From Epiperipatus broadwayi (lineage: Eukaryota; Onychophora; Udeonychophora; Euonychophora; Peripatidae): a stretch of 64,000 nucleotides of DNA. Both the position numbers and the translations under genes were made by a program. Below the pieces are notes generated by a model. That model had not been told where the DNA came from. It made no database searches and worked only from the letters and a program-made list of their open reading frames with translations. Shown here piece after piece: positions 1 through 13,680 of this stretch (within the stretch, counting starts at the first letter, position 1; each line of letters starts with the position of its first letter). Where the stretch lies: assembly GCA_028023455.1 (NCBI GenBank), contig JAQFVV010000021.1, forward strand, positions 6,412,853 to 6,476,852. The letters are read 5' to 3'.

Positions 1-620
1 ATTAATCTTTGAGATGATGATTTTATTAATTGTTTATGAAGCTCGCAATATCCAGACATACAACCATTTAGCTCTCGTTGGAATTTAAGAGCACGTTAAT
101 GATTAGTGTCATTAATAAGAAAATAATAAGTGATTACTGTAGTGTTTTGTAAAAATGGCAGACATGTTTGTGCACTCCAGAAAAACTAGAATGTATTCAA
201 GAGGTTGTTTTTAGATCGCGCACTGATAACTGTGGAATTTAATTAAGGCATTGACATAATGGCAATCGACAATTCCAAGAAATATTTGCTGATTGCAAAT
301 ATTTCTAGATAAGAGACATTACCTTATTGGACGGTGTATTGATTGATTGTTATAGTTATCAGAAAGCGATAAGAAGACTGGGTAACAACTACGCAGTGTA
401 TTGGAGCAGTGGACAGTATTGAGTGCATCTACAGTAGAGTTACTGTTCAATTCCAATAGGAGCTTAAGGTCAGTCACAGTGCTTACTACGAAGAGTTTGT
501 GTACAGCTAAACTGGACTGGGGTGAAGGTATGTCCATTGTGAACCATTTTTGTGGCAGCCAGCCTGAAAAAACATCGTGGGAATTGAACTTTAGCAAACT
601 GTAGAAATAGACTCGTTCCA
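1..620. other. Non-repetitive AT-rich sequence, no recognised gene
   Basis: Short reading frames occur on both strands, the longest about 116 codons. None shows a recognisable motif, and the two strands overlap, so I read them as chance. One perfect 12-bp inverted repeat with a 5-base loop sits at 278-306 (arms AGAAATATTTGC and its complement). Base composition is slightly less AT-rich than the next kilobase. An unrecognised exon cannot be excluded. Confidence 0.4.
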
Positions 621-796
621 GACCATTCATTGGAAAGCATCCCTTTGCAGACCATTCGTTGGAGAGCATTCAGTGCAGACCATTTATTGGAGAGCATTTG
701 TTGCAGACCATTCATTGGAGAGCATCCGTTGCAGAGAATACAGAGTGTATTCAGAGAATTCATTGCAGACCATTTGTTTGGAGAGCATTCATTGCA
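621..796. repeat. Minisatellite, ~28-bp unit, about six copies
   Basis: A 28-29 bp unit recurs, beginning GACCATTCATTGGAGAGCAT and ending in TGCA. Clear units start near 621, 650, 678, 706 and 768. One unit (about 734-767) is replaced by a diverged segment containing GAATACAGAGTGTATTC. Both strands stay open across several units, giving small reading frames with a repeated LSNEWSA-like peptide. This follows from the unit length and is not evidence of a gene. Confidence 0.9.
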
Positions 797-2190
797 AGAT
801 AACATTGTGGGAATTGAACATAGTTATTTGCTGACTGCACAGTCATACTTGTTGATATAACATTGGCACAGTCAGACTGGTGGATACAACAATTATGTTA
901 CTTTTTAAAAAGCAAAAACAGAATGTGATTTAAAATGCAAAATTAACACACATAATGTTTGAACAAATTTACATTATAATCTTGTAAAATTTAATGTGTG
1001 TATACATAAAATGTGGAAATCATGATTTTAATTTCATTATTGCATAAAATCTTACTATTATAAAGCACTGAAAATATTGAAATTACTAAAATGAAAGTCG
1101 AATTCCAATAATGTGCGATTACTTTCAATATAATGTAAGTGCACAAAATTTATTATTTAAAGTAATAGCGCATTTTCGGAGGTTGACTTCCGGTGAAACG
1201 TGAATCGCATAACTTCAAAATCATGTTAAATAAGTCCACCTAAAAAGAGACCCAGGTGTAAATCTAAAACATTATTTGTCAGAAAGTTTCTGATTATGAC
1301 ATTTTAATTTTTATTATATATTGGACTATTTGTATCATCTGGTATTAATTGTTAAATTTCTAGGAAAATTCAAACTTTATTTAAACTTTTTAAGTACATT
1401 CAACTTTTAATTAATAGCACCCAGGTTAATATATGTATATATTACAATGTTTTGATGATATTCTCATTTCTTTAGTGTTGTTGGCCTGAACAGTGACAAT
1501 ATTAGCATGACAAACAAACCTAGTATATTTTCATTTATGAATACTGAATTTAAGATGATATTCTAATGAACTAGATTATTATCCTAAAGTAAACCATTAG
1601 TATAAAGAGTATATACTTACCCTTATATGAGAATCATCATGAATTTTTCATTTTTATAAAGGATGGGCTTCCTACTGAGTGGTTTCTAAATGTTATGAAT
1701 AGTTAACAATTTTTTTCATCAGTGTGTTACACAGATTTTGTGAGATATTTATATAATGGAACACATGTAAAAAATATGTGTACTTTCCCATACATAAGAT
1801 ACTCATAGTAGAGGAGAATATTGCCATTTCTATTTTCAACATTTTTCACAAGATAAAGCTTTTAAAAATATTCTCAAGCACTTTTAAGATTATGTCCACC
1901 AATATATGTATGTAAGTGTATATGTATGTGTGTACTTTGTTTCCATGACAACTCAAAGAGTGAAGCAAAATTTTGGGATACAATTTTGATGCTACAATCT
2001 TTGTGGGATAACTTACATGTGCATTGTTGGACAATAATATCCACCCATGGAAATTTCTGGTTAGACATAACTCAATTCCTGCTTTACCCATAATTCAAAA
2101 ACTAGTGTACTGTGAAAAATTTAATTAACATTATTGTGAAAAAATTTAAAAAAAGTCTTCTATTTGTGCATAAGCCACGAGCCATTTAAA
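797..2190. other. AT-rich gap with no supported feature
   Basis: I see only AT-rich sequence with scattered stops on all frames and no RNA gene or recognisable repeat. Two short reverse-strand frames (1846-2091, 1874-2068) overlap each other in different phases and include a (TATG)n-like stretch, so they are probably chance. Confidence 0.5.
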
Positions 2191-2208
2191 TCATTGTCAC
2201 GAGCTTCT

Positions 2209-3500
<1,292 letters not shown>

Positions 3501-3689
3501 AAGAATTAAGCTTCTTAAAACAAAATCTTGCCTAATTTTGACATGGTGAATTTGGAGAGCTAATAATAAGTGTAAGTAGATTATGGTTTTCATGAGTATG
3601 TAGATAGAATATTAAGATGAAGTATTTTATTGAAATATGATGTTAATTTATCTTTTTTCATTTCTGAGTAATGTTTATGGTAGGGTTTG

Positions 3690-3960
3690 TATAACTAGTA
3701 CAGACTTTTTTAGCCTATGTCCCTTCTGATCAGCATTATTTACATGGAAAAAAGTGAAACTACATTCAAAAATTCATCTGGCTTGGCTATATTGATGGTA
3801 TGTTTGTTTCATGGCAACATGGTGAAGCACTTATAACACACATGAGTTAACTTCTAATGAAGAATGGTTATCCATCAGCTATCCATAAGCCATCATTGAG
3901 AAAATGATAAATCCACATATAAAGAATGCTGTGTTTACATCTGGAAAGTAATAGATTTTT
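3690..3960 (+). pseudogene. Second decayed Penelope-like element, opposite orientation
   Basis: On the forward strand, about 3775-3835 translates as IWLGYIDGMFVSWQHGEAL, matching the catalytic block of Penelope-like reverse transcriptases (usually RYIDDIFxIWxHG). The nucleotides here align with the reverse complement of about 3100-3170 in the neighbouring relic: both contain CACATGGTGAAGCA-type sequence after TTGGCTATA. The upstream segment CCTTCTGATCAGCATTATTT corresponds to that relic's SPLISNIYI block. The two are therefore related copies pointing opposite ways. The second catalytic aspartate appears lost (DG instead of DD). Boundaries are approximate. Confidence 0.6.
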
Positions 3961-4292
3961 ACCTGTGTTTAAAAAACTTGTTTGATGTAAAAATTCTTCT
4001 ACATAAATGGGGCTTCTAAAGCAATGGATCATCTTACTTTAGCACAGCAATTTAGTAGATACAGGAATGGTAAAATTTTATTACTAGCATTTGGTTAATT
4101 AATCAAGAAAAGAAATTACACCTCCCCACACATGAATACAACAATATACTTTCTACATAAACAACTTTGATGTCACCCACTTTAGATATACATTAATGAT
4201 TATTGCTCATGTTAATAAAATTAGAGATTATCAAGTGATTTCTAATCCAAATGTAAGCTTTAAACCCAATTCAAAGTTAATCAATCTGGGTT

Positions 4293-4328
<36 letters not shown>

Positions 4329-4418
4329 CATTAAATCTAGTATAGATAATATACTTATAATATATATATATATATATATATATTATAAGTATATTATCTA
4401 TACTAGATTTAATGTAAT
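4293..4418. repeat. (TA)n tract and a 94-bp near-perfect palindrome
   Basis: After a (TA)n run at 4295-4326, positions 4325-4418 form a palindrome with arms of about 47 bp. The left arm begins ATTACATTAAATCTAGTATA, and its reverse complement ends at 4418. The centre is another TA run (4359-4383). This may be a small foldback element or a TA-centred cruciform-prone sequence. Confidence 0.9.
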
Positions 4419-4419
4419 T

Positions 4420-4700
4420 ATACAGATTTGAATTCAGACTTTCAAGCTTCCAACTGCTATGTACTCTATCTTATACAACTGATACACATGACTAGATCAT
4501 GTGAAAAAGATAAATGATTTCCAACATATGTATTTCATGCTGAATCAACTGATATTGGAGATCATTTATATTTTTCACATGTGTGTAGTCATGTGTACCA
4601 GTTATATAAAATGGAAGGCATAGCTAGCTGTAGGGAGCTTGAAAGTCTGAGTTCAAGTCCCTATAAATATAATATATGCAGAAAGCTTAGTCATTATGAT
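4420..4700. repeat. Foldback repeat, family R1
   Basis: The left half (GAATTCAGACTTTCAAGCTTCC, then TACACATGACTAGATCATGT and AAAAGATAAATGATTTCCAA) is the reverse complement of the right half, which ends GAGCTTGAAAGTCTGAGTTC. The spacer carries TGCTGAATCAACTGAT. Further copies occur near 18.3, 36.5, 41.1-42.2, 53.3 and 57.3 kb. The end GAGTTCAAGTCCC resembles an RNA polymerase III B box, so a tRNA-like origin is possible but unproven. Confidence 0.8.
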
Positions 4701-7700
4701 AAAGCAATGGGGCAAATGCCTACTATATATATATATATATATATATATAAATACGATCTGGATTTGAATATTATCTTAGTAAACTTAAACTTTTTTAAAC
4801 ACCCTCTGGATTGATTTTTGGATAGATATCCCATGATCAAACCAGATAACTGACTATTGGAAATTAGTCAGTAAATGGGTATTCTAGATATATGATAATA
4901 CCAGGATGGAATTTCATTAATCAACATTACTAGCAAATCAAGTGAATACTGCTTTCATCTTCATTGCCATTCTATTGTAGTGGACTATTTAAATAGTGGT
5001 TTACTTTTTCTACTTATATATAATGTAAATACATTGGACACTTTTCTGCCTTTAAATAAGATTGCTCTCACACATGCAAAAGTCTTCTAACTTAATATAA
5101 TTAACGTTTTTGAACTTTAGCAATTCTACTTCAGTTTGATACATAATTTTGGTGTTTTTTTTTTTGCAGATCATATTATAATGCACAATAATATAGCTGG
5201 GATTCATTTGATAGAAAAGAATATATTTTCAAATATAAAAAATGCTATTTAGAAATTTTTAAATAAATTTTGGAAAAAGATGTGACTGGTATCATTTGAA
5301 AACAAATTTTTATAAATTTTAAAAATATATATGATGTTAGAATTATATGGTGCTGAATAATATATTTTAAAATAATGCCTTTCTGGATGGAAATAAATTC
5401 ATTTTCTGTTTACTTTGCAGTTAGCCTTTGATACTATGATATGTTAAAATTGAATTTATCTATAGATGGTGATGTCACCATTAAAACATTATATGTATCT
5501 ACTTATTGAAATTTGAGATGAGAATTCAATATATGGTAAAATGCCAGTTATAAAAAATATTTCCCCCCTCTTTCTTTCTTGTTTGATTTTTATGGTGGAT
5601 ATATTAACCTATGAAGGATTGAACTGTGTTGTTATGATGATGATAATATTGATATAAAATTATTTATTATTTGTATTGTATAAGATTGTGAATTGACTTT
5701 ATTCATTTAAAAAAATAAATAGGTAAATAATAAAGCATATAGTTTGGATAAAATTATTATTTGTATTATTAGGTTTTTTCCTTACTGCATTCACAATAGT
5801 AAATTACAAACAATATCACTAAATAATTAATATCTCAAATATATTTATTTTCTTTGTATAATATTGTACTGGGAAGATATATATGTGAAAATATATTTTT
5901 CAGTTTGGTATAGTGATAATGTACTACCAAGTGTTTAATTTGTATTAGAATGAAAAAATGGTATTTGCATTTTGGAAACATCAATGTTTGTCATATGTAA
6001 GAATTCTAAAATATTTGTTTTGTTTGCTGTTATTATTATATAATAAAATGTTTATTTGAGAGTTGCTGGTTAAAATTGACCAAAAAGCTAATAAAGAGTC
6101 TTGCTATAGCTACTCTGATGTCAATTGGAAAAGTTATAAATAGAGCTGAATAGAAAAAAAACTCTCTCTTATCTTGGCTTCAATAGAAGTGAATCTAAAT
6201 TCCTTCATGTATTTTATTTTGCTTATTTTTAAAAGTATATGGTTATAAAAAATGGATAAAATGATGGAGTGAAAGCAATAATGTTTATCTATTGGCTTGA
6301 CAGAATCATCAAATTTGCGAGAGGTGATAATTTATTGAAAATATAAAAATTAATTCTTAGCATATTTTTAAAAACCATGAAATGTTTCTTTGCTTTAAAA
6401 ATGAATATTACCTACTTTTCAATGAAGAAGTCTAAATGCTAACAACAGAAAAATGTACACAAAGATAATATGCCTACCTGCTGATATAATTTTATGAGCT
6501 TGGATTATTTATACACAAGATAGAAATTAGTTTAATTTCCATAGCATCATCATGGATAAAACTAGCATCTGTTCACTTGTAATGTTTTATAAATTAATTA
6601 CTTGCTAAGTGAAAGAATATCTACATTGCATCATCATGGGTATAAATTATTGTTTGCACACTTAAAACATTATATAGATCAAATATCACTGATTAACAAA
6701 TAATTTGAATATAGTAAATAACAGAATTAATAAAATGGGCTTCAAATCTAGTAGCTTTTCATGATACTTCTACATTTTCTGACATAACAAAACATCATTG
6801 GTTTGTAGTTTAAGAAATTCACACTAGAATTATAATACTACTTTGGAATGGCCATATTTAAAGACTATTTACTCAGGTCATTTGCTAATATTTATCATTA
6901 TTATTATTGCTATATTTTGTTCTCTTCATTTATAATGTATAATATTTATCAAAATAAATAGTAGTATAATTTTAGGTTAAGTAGTGATTTATTTATATAC
7001 CTAATTATAAGAGAGTTTTGTATTCCTAAGTTTGAATTTATATTGTGCAGCATAGTAATTATTATTTTAATTTAAAATATTCATTTTTTATTTATTTATT
7101 ATAAATTAAATTCACGATTATTATTTATATTAGTAATTTAAAAGGATTATATTGTAATAAGTATTTATTTTATTTTGTTCTTTTAAATTTATATTAACAA
7201 ATAAGTAGATTCATTTATATATTATTTCAGTTAATTATATTCTTATATGAAGTATAAAAAGAAAATATATCTTGAACTCTCTTATATTTTGGAAAGTATA
7301 AACATTTTACAACATATTTATGTTACATAAACATACATGTTTTGTGTTCAGTATCAAATAGGGAAACATTGATGTGCAATCACATAATTAAATATGAAGT
7401 TAAAGTCAATTGAAAACCTATTGCATAAAGTATACAGATCATATGCATATATTTTAAATGTTTATTTGTCATATATAAATATATTTGATTTTAATGTATA
7501 TCTATTTGTTAATAAATTTTGAATTAATTTAAAACAAGTAAACTTGCTTGGTTATCATTCAATTTTACAGTGCAAATTTATTGGTTAATTGTATTTGGTT
7601 GAGACAATGGTCAGGAACAGACTTTACCACATAATTCATTTGAAGCAGGTACAAAATAATTTGGGAAAAAAATACAGAATAAGTAATAAAGTACAATTAC

Positions 7701-8675
7701 ACATTTTCTTTCTATTGAATTTAATGTTTATTTTCTGATCAGAAGTTTATTGTAATTATTTTGTTAGTAACAAGTAATAGTTATATTAAAATAGAAATTG
7801 TATAAATTATAGAGCTGGTGATAGTGATAAATTTTATTCTGTTATAAATTAAAGTGATCTGCTTTAATTATATTTAATGTTCATAGATGTGGATTGTAAA
7901 TTCAGTATAAATATTAAATTTTAATATTAATATTTGATTATATAAACACTAACAATCTTTCATATGTTTTGACAGTTATAGTCTAAAGTTTTAACAAGTG
8001 AGATTTATTAAACTAAAGAATAATTGAATATGATATGTCAATTGTGTTTGAAAAAGTACCAAATATGAATCTATCATTTATTTTATATATTATGATTGGG
8101 TATTAAAAATCCTAAGGTTATTTAACAGAATAGTTTTACTTCATAATATTTTAAGTTAGTAAAGGAGGAAAGATATGTTAATTGATTTTGTATTATTATT
8201 AAGTATTTTTTATTATTATAATTGATTTAATTAATAAGAGTATATTAATATTAGTGGAATAGTATACCCGAGTTAGTACTACATTTGATTTTATTTGGTT
8301 GTAATTGGAAATCAGTTATTGAATTATCTATCTATATTTAGATATCACTGATGTTTTAGATTTGTAGGGCATATTAAAATTATTATCTAATCTATCCATG
8401 AATTATTTCATTTAAATATAAATAAAATGTTTGATTTTTGGTATAAGTTTGTATTATTATAAAGTATTTTGACTCATAAGGAATATTAATATATATCAGT
8501 TGAATTCTTTGTCATTATTTTTATTATATTATAAGCAGGTTATATAATAGGCATTGATTGTTATTTATAAGATGGTGATATTTAATTTTATTGCTTTATG
8601 TTTAATCTATTTCAAAATAATGATTCCTTCTAAATGTTATTTGAATTCATGAGTTTATAAAAAAGATTATTATTA
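4701..8675. other. Long AT-rich stretch with no supported gene
   Basis: Nearly 4 kb of very AT-rich sequence with homopolymer runs and a (TA)n tract at about 4720-4749. Frames are closed by frequent stops. I found no coding motif, RNA gene or clear repeat copy by eye. Old, saturated transposon sequence is likely but cannot be shown here. Confidence 0.5.
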
Positions 8676-8827
8676 TTCTGGTGCCACAATTCATGGGACA
8701 TTATTAAACAAGGATTATTCTTTCATTGCCCACATTTTTATTCTGTTACAAATGGCACAACAATTTTCAGGGCATCATTAAACCAGGATCGTTCTTTCAT
8801 GGTTCACATATTTATTCTGTTACAATA
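8676..8827. repeat. Tandem duplication, ~76 bp x 2
   Basis: Two adjacent diverged copies run from TGGTGCCACAATTCATGGGA to TTTATTCTGTTACAA, and from TGGCACAACAATTTTCAGGG to TTTATTCTGTTACAA. The second ends in the (TA)n tract that borders the left copy of the 4.55-kb element. Confidence 0.8.
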
Positions 8828-9894
8828 TATATATATATATTCTAACCTCCCCCACCGCGCTCGTCCTCTCTAAAATTCTATATAATGTTTAAAATTATTT
8901 ACGCATATTCCGGGTTCTAGCTCAGTTAACAAATAAATAAATGAAATATCCAGCATTAATTAAAAATGATTACTAGCTCTAATTTTTTAAAATACAAATA
9001 CAGTTCAATTTTAAAAATGAATTAACAAATATTTACTATTTTCATGAGACATGGAGTGACGATACGGGGAACGAGATAGACTACATTGAGATATTATCCA
9101 CACGATACTATCCCAATGGCATAAGAACACTATACTAAATAACTAACTCATAGTATTCTTACGACTTTCTAAGCTCTATTCACCACGATTAAAATAATAA
9201 TCATGTCTTAATATTCTTTGTAATAAGAATCTAGCTCAATTAAATAAAAATAAAATAAATAAAATAAAAAAAAATAGAATCTCAGGTTCATAAATTGTAT
9301 TCTAACTGATTTAAAATTACGGTAGTAAACTATGAAAAGGGAATTTTTTGTCATAATCTACTACACTGTAACTAACAATAATAAAAATAATAATAACAAT
9401 AGTATAATATAATCTTATTTCTACTTAAATGAAATAAATAAATAAGTACGTGGTAGTATTTTAATAATCTGACAACTGTGTGGCAACATTAGCATATATT
9501 TTAATGTAATATTGTGGCAACTGACTTATGACCAATAAATAATATAAAATTATGATCTTTTAATTTTAACATACAATAAATTCTCAAAATTCTTATAATA
9601 CTTTTATGTTTACCTTTTGTGCAAAACCTATATATCTGTTTCAATTATAAGTGTATCGTGATATCATGCATCCATGTGGAGAAATAACAACGAAGACACA
9701 AAACTTTAAAATAAATTTACAACAAAGTTTATTAATAACATAAACAAATAACAATATTTTACATTATGTACATTGGATATCCTTACTCTCCTATCACAAT
9801 TTAGTTTCCTAGTTTAAAAAAAAATGAAAATCAAACTTCTATTTATTTTTCCTAATTAACTCTTATCTTTTAAATGCTTAAGAAAATACAGTAT

Positions 9895-10545
9895 TATTAT
9901 TATTGGATTTCTTATTATGGTTAGCTTGTTACAAAATATATTTCTTGTATGATTATCATTAACACTTTGTATCCCTACTATTATTAAAATTATATCTTTA
10001 CAGAATTACATTCGTAGTAAACATTCTACAAAACAATAAAATTCTAGTTTTATATTGGTTGTATGGAATCCTACAAATTCAAAACATTCTTCTACATTCG
10101 GTATTAAGTTTTCTTCTTCATTATCCGTTATTTATTAATCCTAATATACTCATTCAAGCCTTGCTTCGGATGATAATTACAACTATTAACATACCATGCA
10201 CAAATATATGTTTATTACACATTATTGAATTATTTTCTTAATAAATATGCAATATTTATTTTCTAAAATATTATTTAAAACATTAAAATTTTATTATCAC
10301 TTTTAAAAAAAAACTTTGTTTAGATTTCTCTTTGTTAAAATCTTATATTCATTTCCGAATTAATTTTAAACTGTATTATATGATTCTTTTTCTCTTTATG
10401 ATATTTTGGACTTTCAATTTTAAAATTACACAATTCTATACATTCCAGCAAATAAACTATTCTTACATAAACGATAACATATCTGCAGTTCTATTTTATT
10501 CATTATTTCTTTGAAAATATCTCTCTGACGATGCAGATTCACGAA
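9895..10545 (-). pseudogene. Relic coding region in left copy of the 4.55-kb element
   Basis: On the reverse strand, the part near 10330-10540 corresponds to the 65-residue open frame at 21763-21960 in the other copy. It retains DIFKEIMNKIELQICY and LCKNSLFAGMYRIV before losing frame. Conservation of amino acids around frame-breaking indels suggests former coding sequence, but the product is unknown. Forward-strand open frames here (10059-10241, 10332-10514) are probably antisense shadows produced by A+T bias. Confidence 0.35.
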
Positions 10546-12152
10546 ACAAGGATAGCGAAAATAGATGCATAGGATCAAAATATAACTAGAATATTACTCA
10601 TCATAAACCTTGACAATAATGGCACAGTGAATTAAAAAAACACTATACAGGAGTGACCTTTACCTGTCTACCAACCTCTATTATAGGAGTGATGCTAAAG
10701 CTATTTCTTCAGCTTTATTATAACATCAAAAGTTTAAAGATATGAAAAAAAAAACACTGTCCAAACTATATGTGTTCAGTGATAGGACTTAGTTAACTAT
10801 ACTGAATCACACAAACTAACTATGATCCAAATACTTTATTTTTCCTATTTCTTAACAAAAAAACATCATCTTGGTTTCCTCTCCACTAGTACTACCAAGT
10901 CACTATCCGATCTTATTTCTCAAGATTTTTCTATACAGTACATCGACAAATTCCTATCTGCATTTCTAACAATAATAACATTCATTTATTTCAAAACTAT
11001 TCCGCTGTTCTTTAAGAAAATCTTTTACTACTTTCCTCGTATATTTTTATCATATACAAACTATTTTAAAATATCTGAATACTTTATCATATGAAAGTTC
11101 AAAAGAATCACACAATTGTTTTGTCAAATTATATTATTAATATACTTTAAATAACTTATTGCACGCATATTCAGAATTACTCCTATCTCATAATATGTTT
11201 TAAGATGTTGTATAAAATGTGTACATATAAATTAAACTTTCACACATCATTCTTAATTAATAGATGATCTAAAAAAAATACATTATGCATTATGAATAAA
11301 TATCAAAATTACCAAACGATCTTTATCTTCTCGATCGCATTCCGTAGGCTTCACCATCCCATTGATTCTTGTGGATATAGGACTCCCATACATACACTTT
11401 ATTTTTAAAACAATATTTTTTATAATTCTATCAAGTTACTATATTTAGATTTTAATATTACTAAATTTATGTTTATATGTTTTCCCTAATCTCACATAGC
11501 ATTTTATATTTAAAACAAATTAGTAAAAATATTTAAACTATATTTACGGTACTTCTTCATAAAACTTTCTGGAAAATCGTTCATATTAAAGCTAAAAAAA
11601 ATATTATTTCTTTTTCAGTCACTTAGTGTTCTATTTTAAGGCAAAACAATTATTGCTCTGTTTAATAAATATTCATAGACAAACAATCCTTGGTTTTATA
11701 ATATTTAATACTATTATTAATTCTTGATATCCTCTTCTGATATTGTCTGCTAGTATTTTCCCGCGCGACTTTTACGATGCATCTTCTATGTACTTTTATT
11801 TAAATATTTAATAAAATTTTCTGTTTTCATGGATCCATTTTTTCATTAAGTAATTTAATTTTATATCTTTTTTAATCAAGCCTTTCCTCCATTGAATACT
11901 TTGCAATATTTTAATTCTTCTTAGATAAATTTTTCCGTTCTTTTCCATAAGACGCATGATAGCACTCTCATATTATTCTATTACTTTTTTTTCTTTCCTT
12001 TTAAAATCTTGGTACTATATTTTTATAATGTTTTTCTTTTAAAAGATAAACATTCTTTCTTCATCATAATTTTTCTTTATAATAAAAACTCATATTAAAT
12101 TTTTCCATAGAGAAGAATAAAATAACTTCAAAGTAGCCTTATAAATTGTGCG

Positions 12153-12335
12153 TCATAATTTTTTCCTGACGACAAGTAACTTCTCTTTTAGGTTTTCGTA
12201 TAGCGTCCCAATTATATTTCTCTGAGTTATAATAATAATAAGTTTCTGGTTGAGCATAAATAAAGCTGTATTAAGGTACTTTCCAAATATTTTTCCTTCA
12301 GCAATATTTTTAGGTATTTTTCCTTGTACTTCCAT
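12153..12335 (-). CDS. Unknown 60-residue protein remnant, left element copy
   Basis: The open frame begins MEVQGKIPKNIAEGKIFGKY and is nearly identical to the first 57 residues of the frame at 20021-20215 in the other copy. Its start lies 1078 bases inside the ATAAGGGCACAAT end, and in the other copy the distance is 1070. The two diverge at the C terminus because this copy has one extra A in the run after AGGAAA, giving an early stop. No signal peptide, membrane segment or known motif is visible; the chain is lysine- and isoleucine-rich. It may be an N-terminal fragment of a longer decayed protein, since relic frames continue beyond it. Function unknown. Confidence 0.4.
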   Translation of the reverse strand: MEVQGKIPKNIAEGKIFGKYLNTALFMLNQKLIIIITQRNIIGTLYENLKEKLLVVRKKL

Positions 12336-13413
12336 TTTACTGTAGGGTTTTTGGTTAAACTTGAATAAAATATCCTGGTAAGATAACTTTTAAAATTAGC
12401 AATCCATATAGAGGCAGTCAAAATATATTATATGTTACAAAAGAACTTTTAAAATAAATACAAAATTTTAAATTTATATCACTTTTCTAGCTACGGTGTT
12501 ATCAGCTAAAAAAAAAAATGTTACTTTCTCTTTCACTTACACATTACTTCTCCCTCCCTCTTTGTCTAATTCTTATATTTTTGTCTGCTAAATTACCTCC
12601 GTTGATTGGTTAATGACTTTTAGCATGAACAAATTTACACAGTTTTTAGTTTAATAACAGACTAGACGTTTAAAATAAAGAATTGATGACGTCATGTCTG
12701 AAAATATTACTTATAATAGTATTTTTTAAATTCAATTATAATTTCATCAAAATTATTTAAACTTTAAAAACAATTATTAAAACAATATTTAATATTTCAA
12801 CTTTTACTTTAAGGATCGATGGCAATTATATCTAGTTTCATATTCACAAACTTTTTTATTATTCTAACAAGTGTGTGTGTGTGAAGGTATATAATATACA
12901 GTCACGTGATTACTAACTTTATCAAATGATTTTTTATTTACGTCTCGGTCTAAATGACCAAAACTGATATATTTTATATAAAAAATTTGGAAAATAATTT
13001 AAACTTGTAGAACTAAATATAATTCTCACCATCATAAAGTCTATTTTAAAATATACTCTATTAAATTTGACAATTAAATATAATTATACACTACAGATAG
13101 CATTTATTTAATTTATTAGTTTTAAAATATTATACTCAAATTATTAATATACTTTTAACTATTTATAGCTGTGTTATTTTATATGGCCAGCTTTTACAAC
13201 CATAAGCAAGGATATAATTAAGCTTTATTTAACTGTTTTCTTTTAAAATAATCTATTACACTTTTATATACCAGGTATTTTCAGCTTTAAATTGTACTAT
13301 AAAATCTAATTATCCTACTATTATTTATATATCATACAAATATAACTTAAAATTTAAAATTTTTTAGTAATTGACCATTCTACCTTATTATGACCTATAG
13401 ATAAGGGCACAAT

Positions 13414-13680
13414 ATATATATATAAGAAAATAATGTAGCTTAATATATATATATATATAAGAAAATAATGTAGCTTAATATATATATTATTCAGAGAATA
13501 ATATTTTTTCAGACTATGTATAAATAGTAGAGTAATGTTTATCCATAGCCAGAAAAAAACATTTTTTATTTGAATTGTATATGTGTGTATATATTGTACT
13601 TGATGAAAGATTTTGGTTTCATATATTCTGACCATGAGGGCGCCACAAGTCTGAGAATCGGAACTAGACATTTATTTTAA
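13414..13680. repeat. (TA)n and a duplicated 35-bp motif flanking the element
   Basis: The motif TATATAAGAAAATAATGTAG CTTAA occurs twice (about 13420-13442 and 13456-13478), separated by TA repeats. The rest up to 13680 is AT-rich without a gene. The reverse-strand frame at 13354-13671 covers these repeats and the end of the element, and has no recognised domain. Confidence 0.6.

Larger units (their letters stand above)
8841..13413 (-). mobile_element. Unclassified ~4.57-kb interspersed element, left copy
   Basis: This segment is the reverse complement of 18951-23489 over its whole length, with scattered substitutions and small indels. Its ends are sharp: it starts TCTAACCTCCCCCACC just after a (TA)n tract and ends ATAAGGGCACAAT just before another. 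A third, internally deleted copy at 51111-52045 shares the ATAAGGGCACAAT end. No terminal inverted repeats are obvious and the two ends differ. It carries relic reading frames shared with the other copy, but I see no transposase, integrase or reverse transcriptase motif. The strand given is the direction of the conserved 60-64 residue frame. It could be a non-autonomous DNA element, a decayed large transposon or an old viral-type insertion; I cannot decide. Confidence 0.85.

Noticed and set aside
319-860. Overlapping 67-116 codon frames on both strands
   Set aside because: They depend on the 28-bp minisatellite and overlap each other; no motif or splice support.
10059-11094. Forward frames of 60-90 codons in the left element copy
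   Set aside because: They run opposite to the conserved element frames and are hydrophobic F/I/L-rich, as expected for the antisense of A-rich coding relics.
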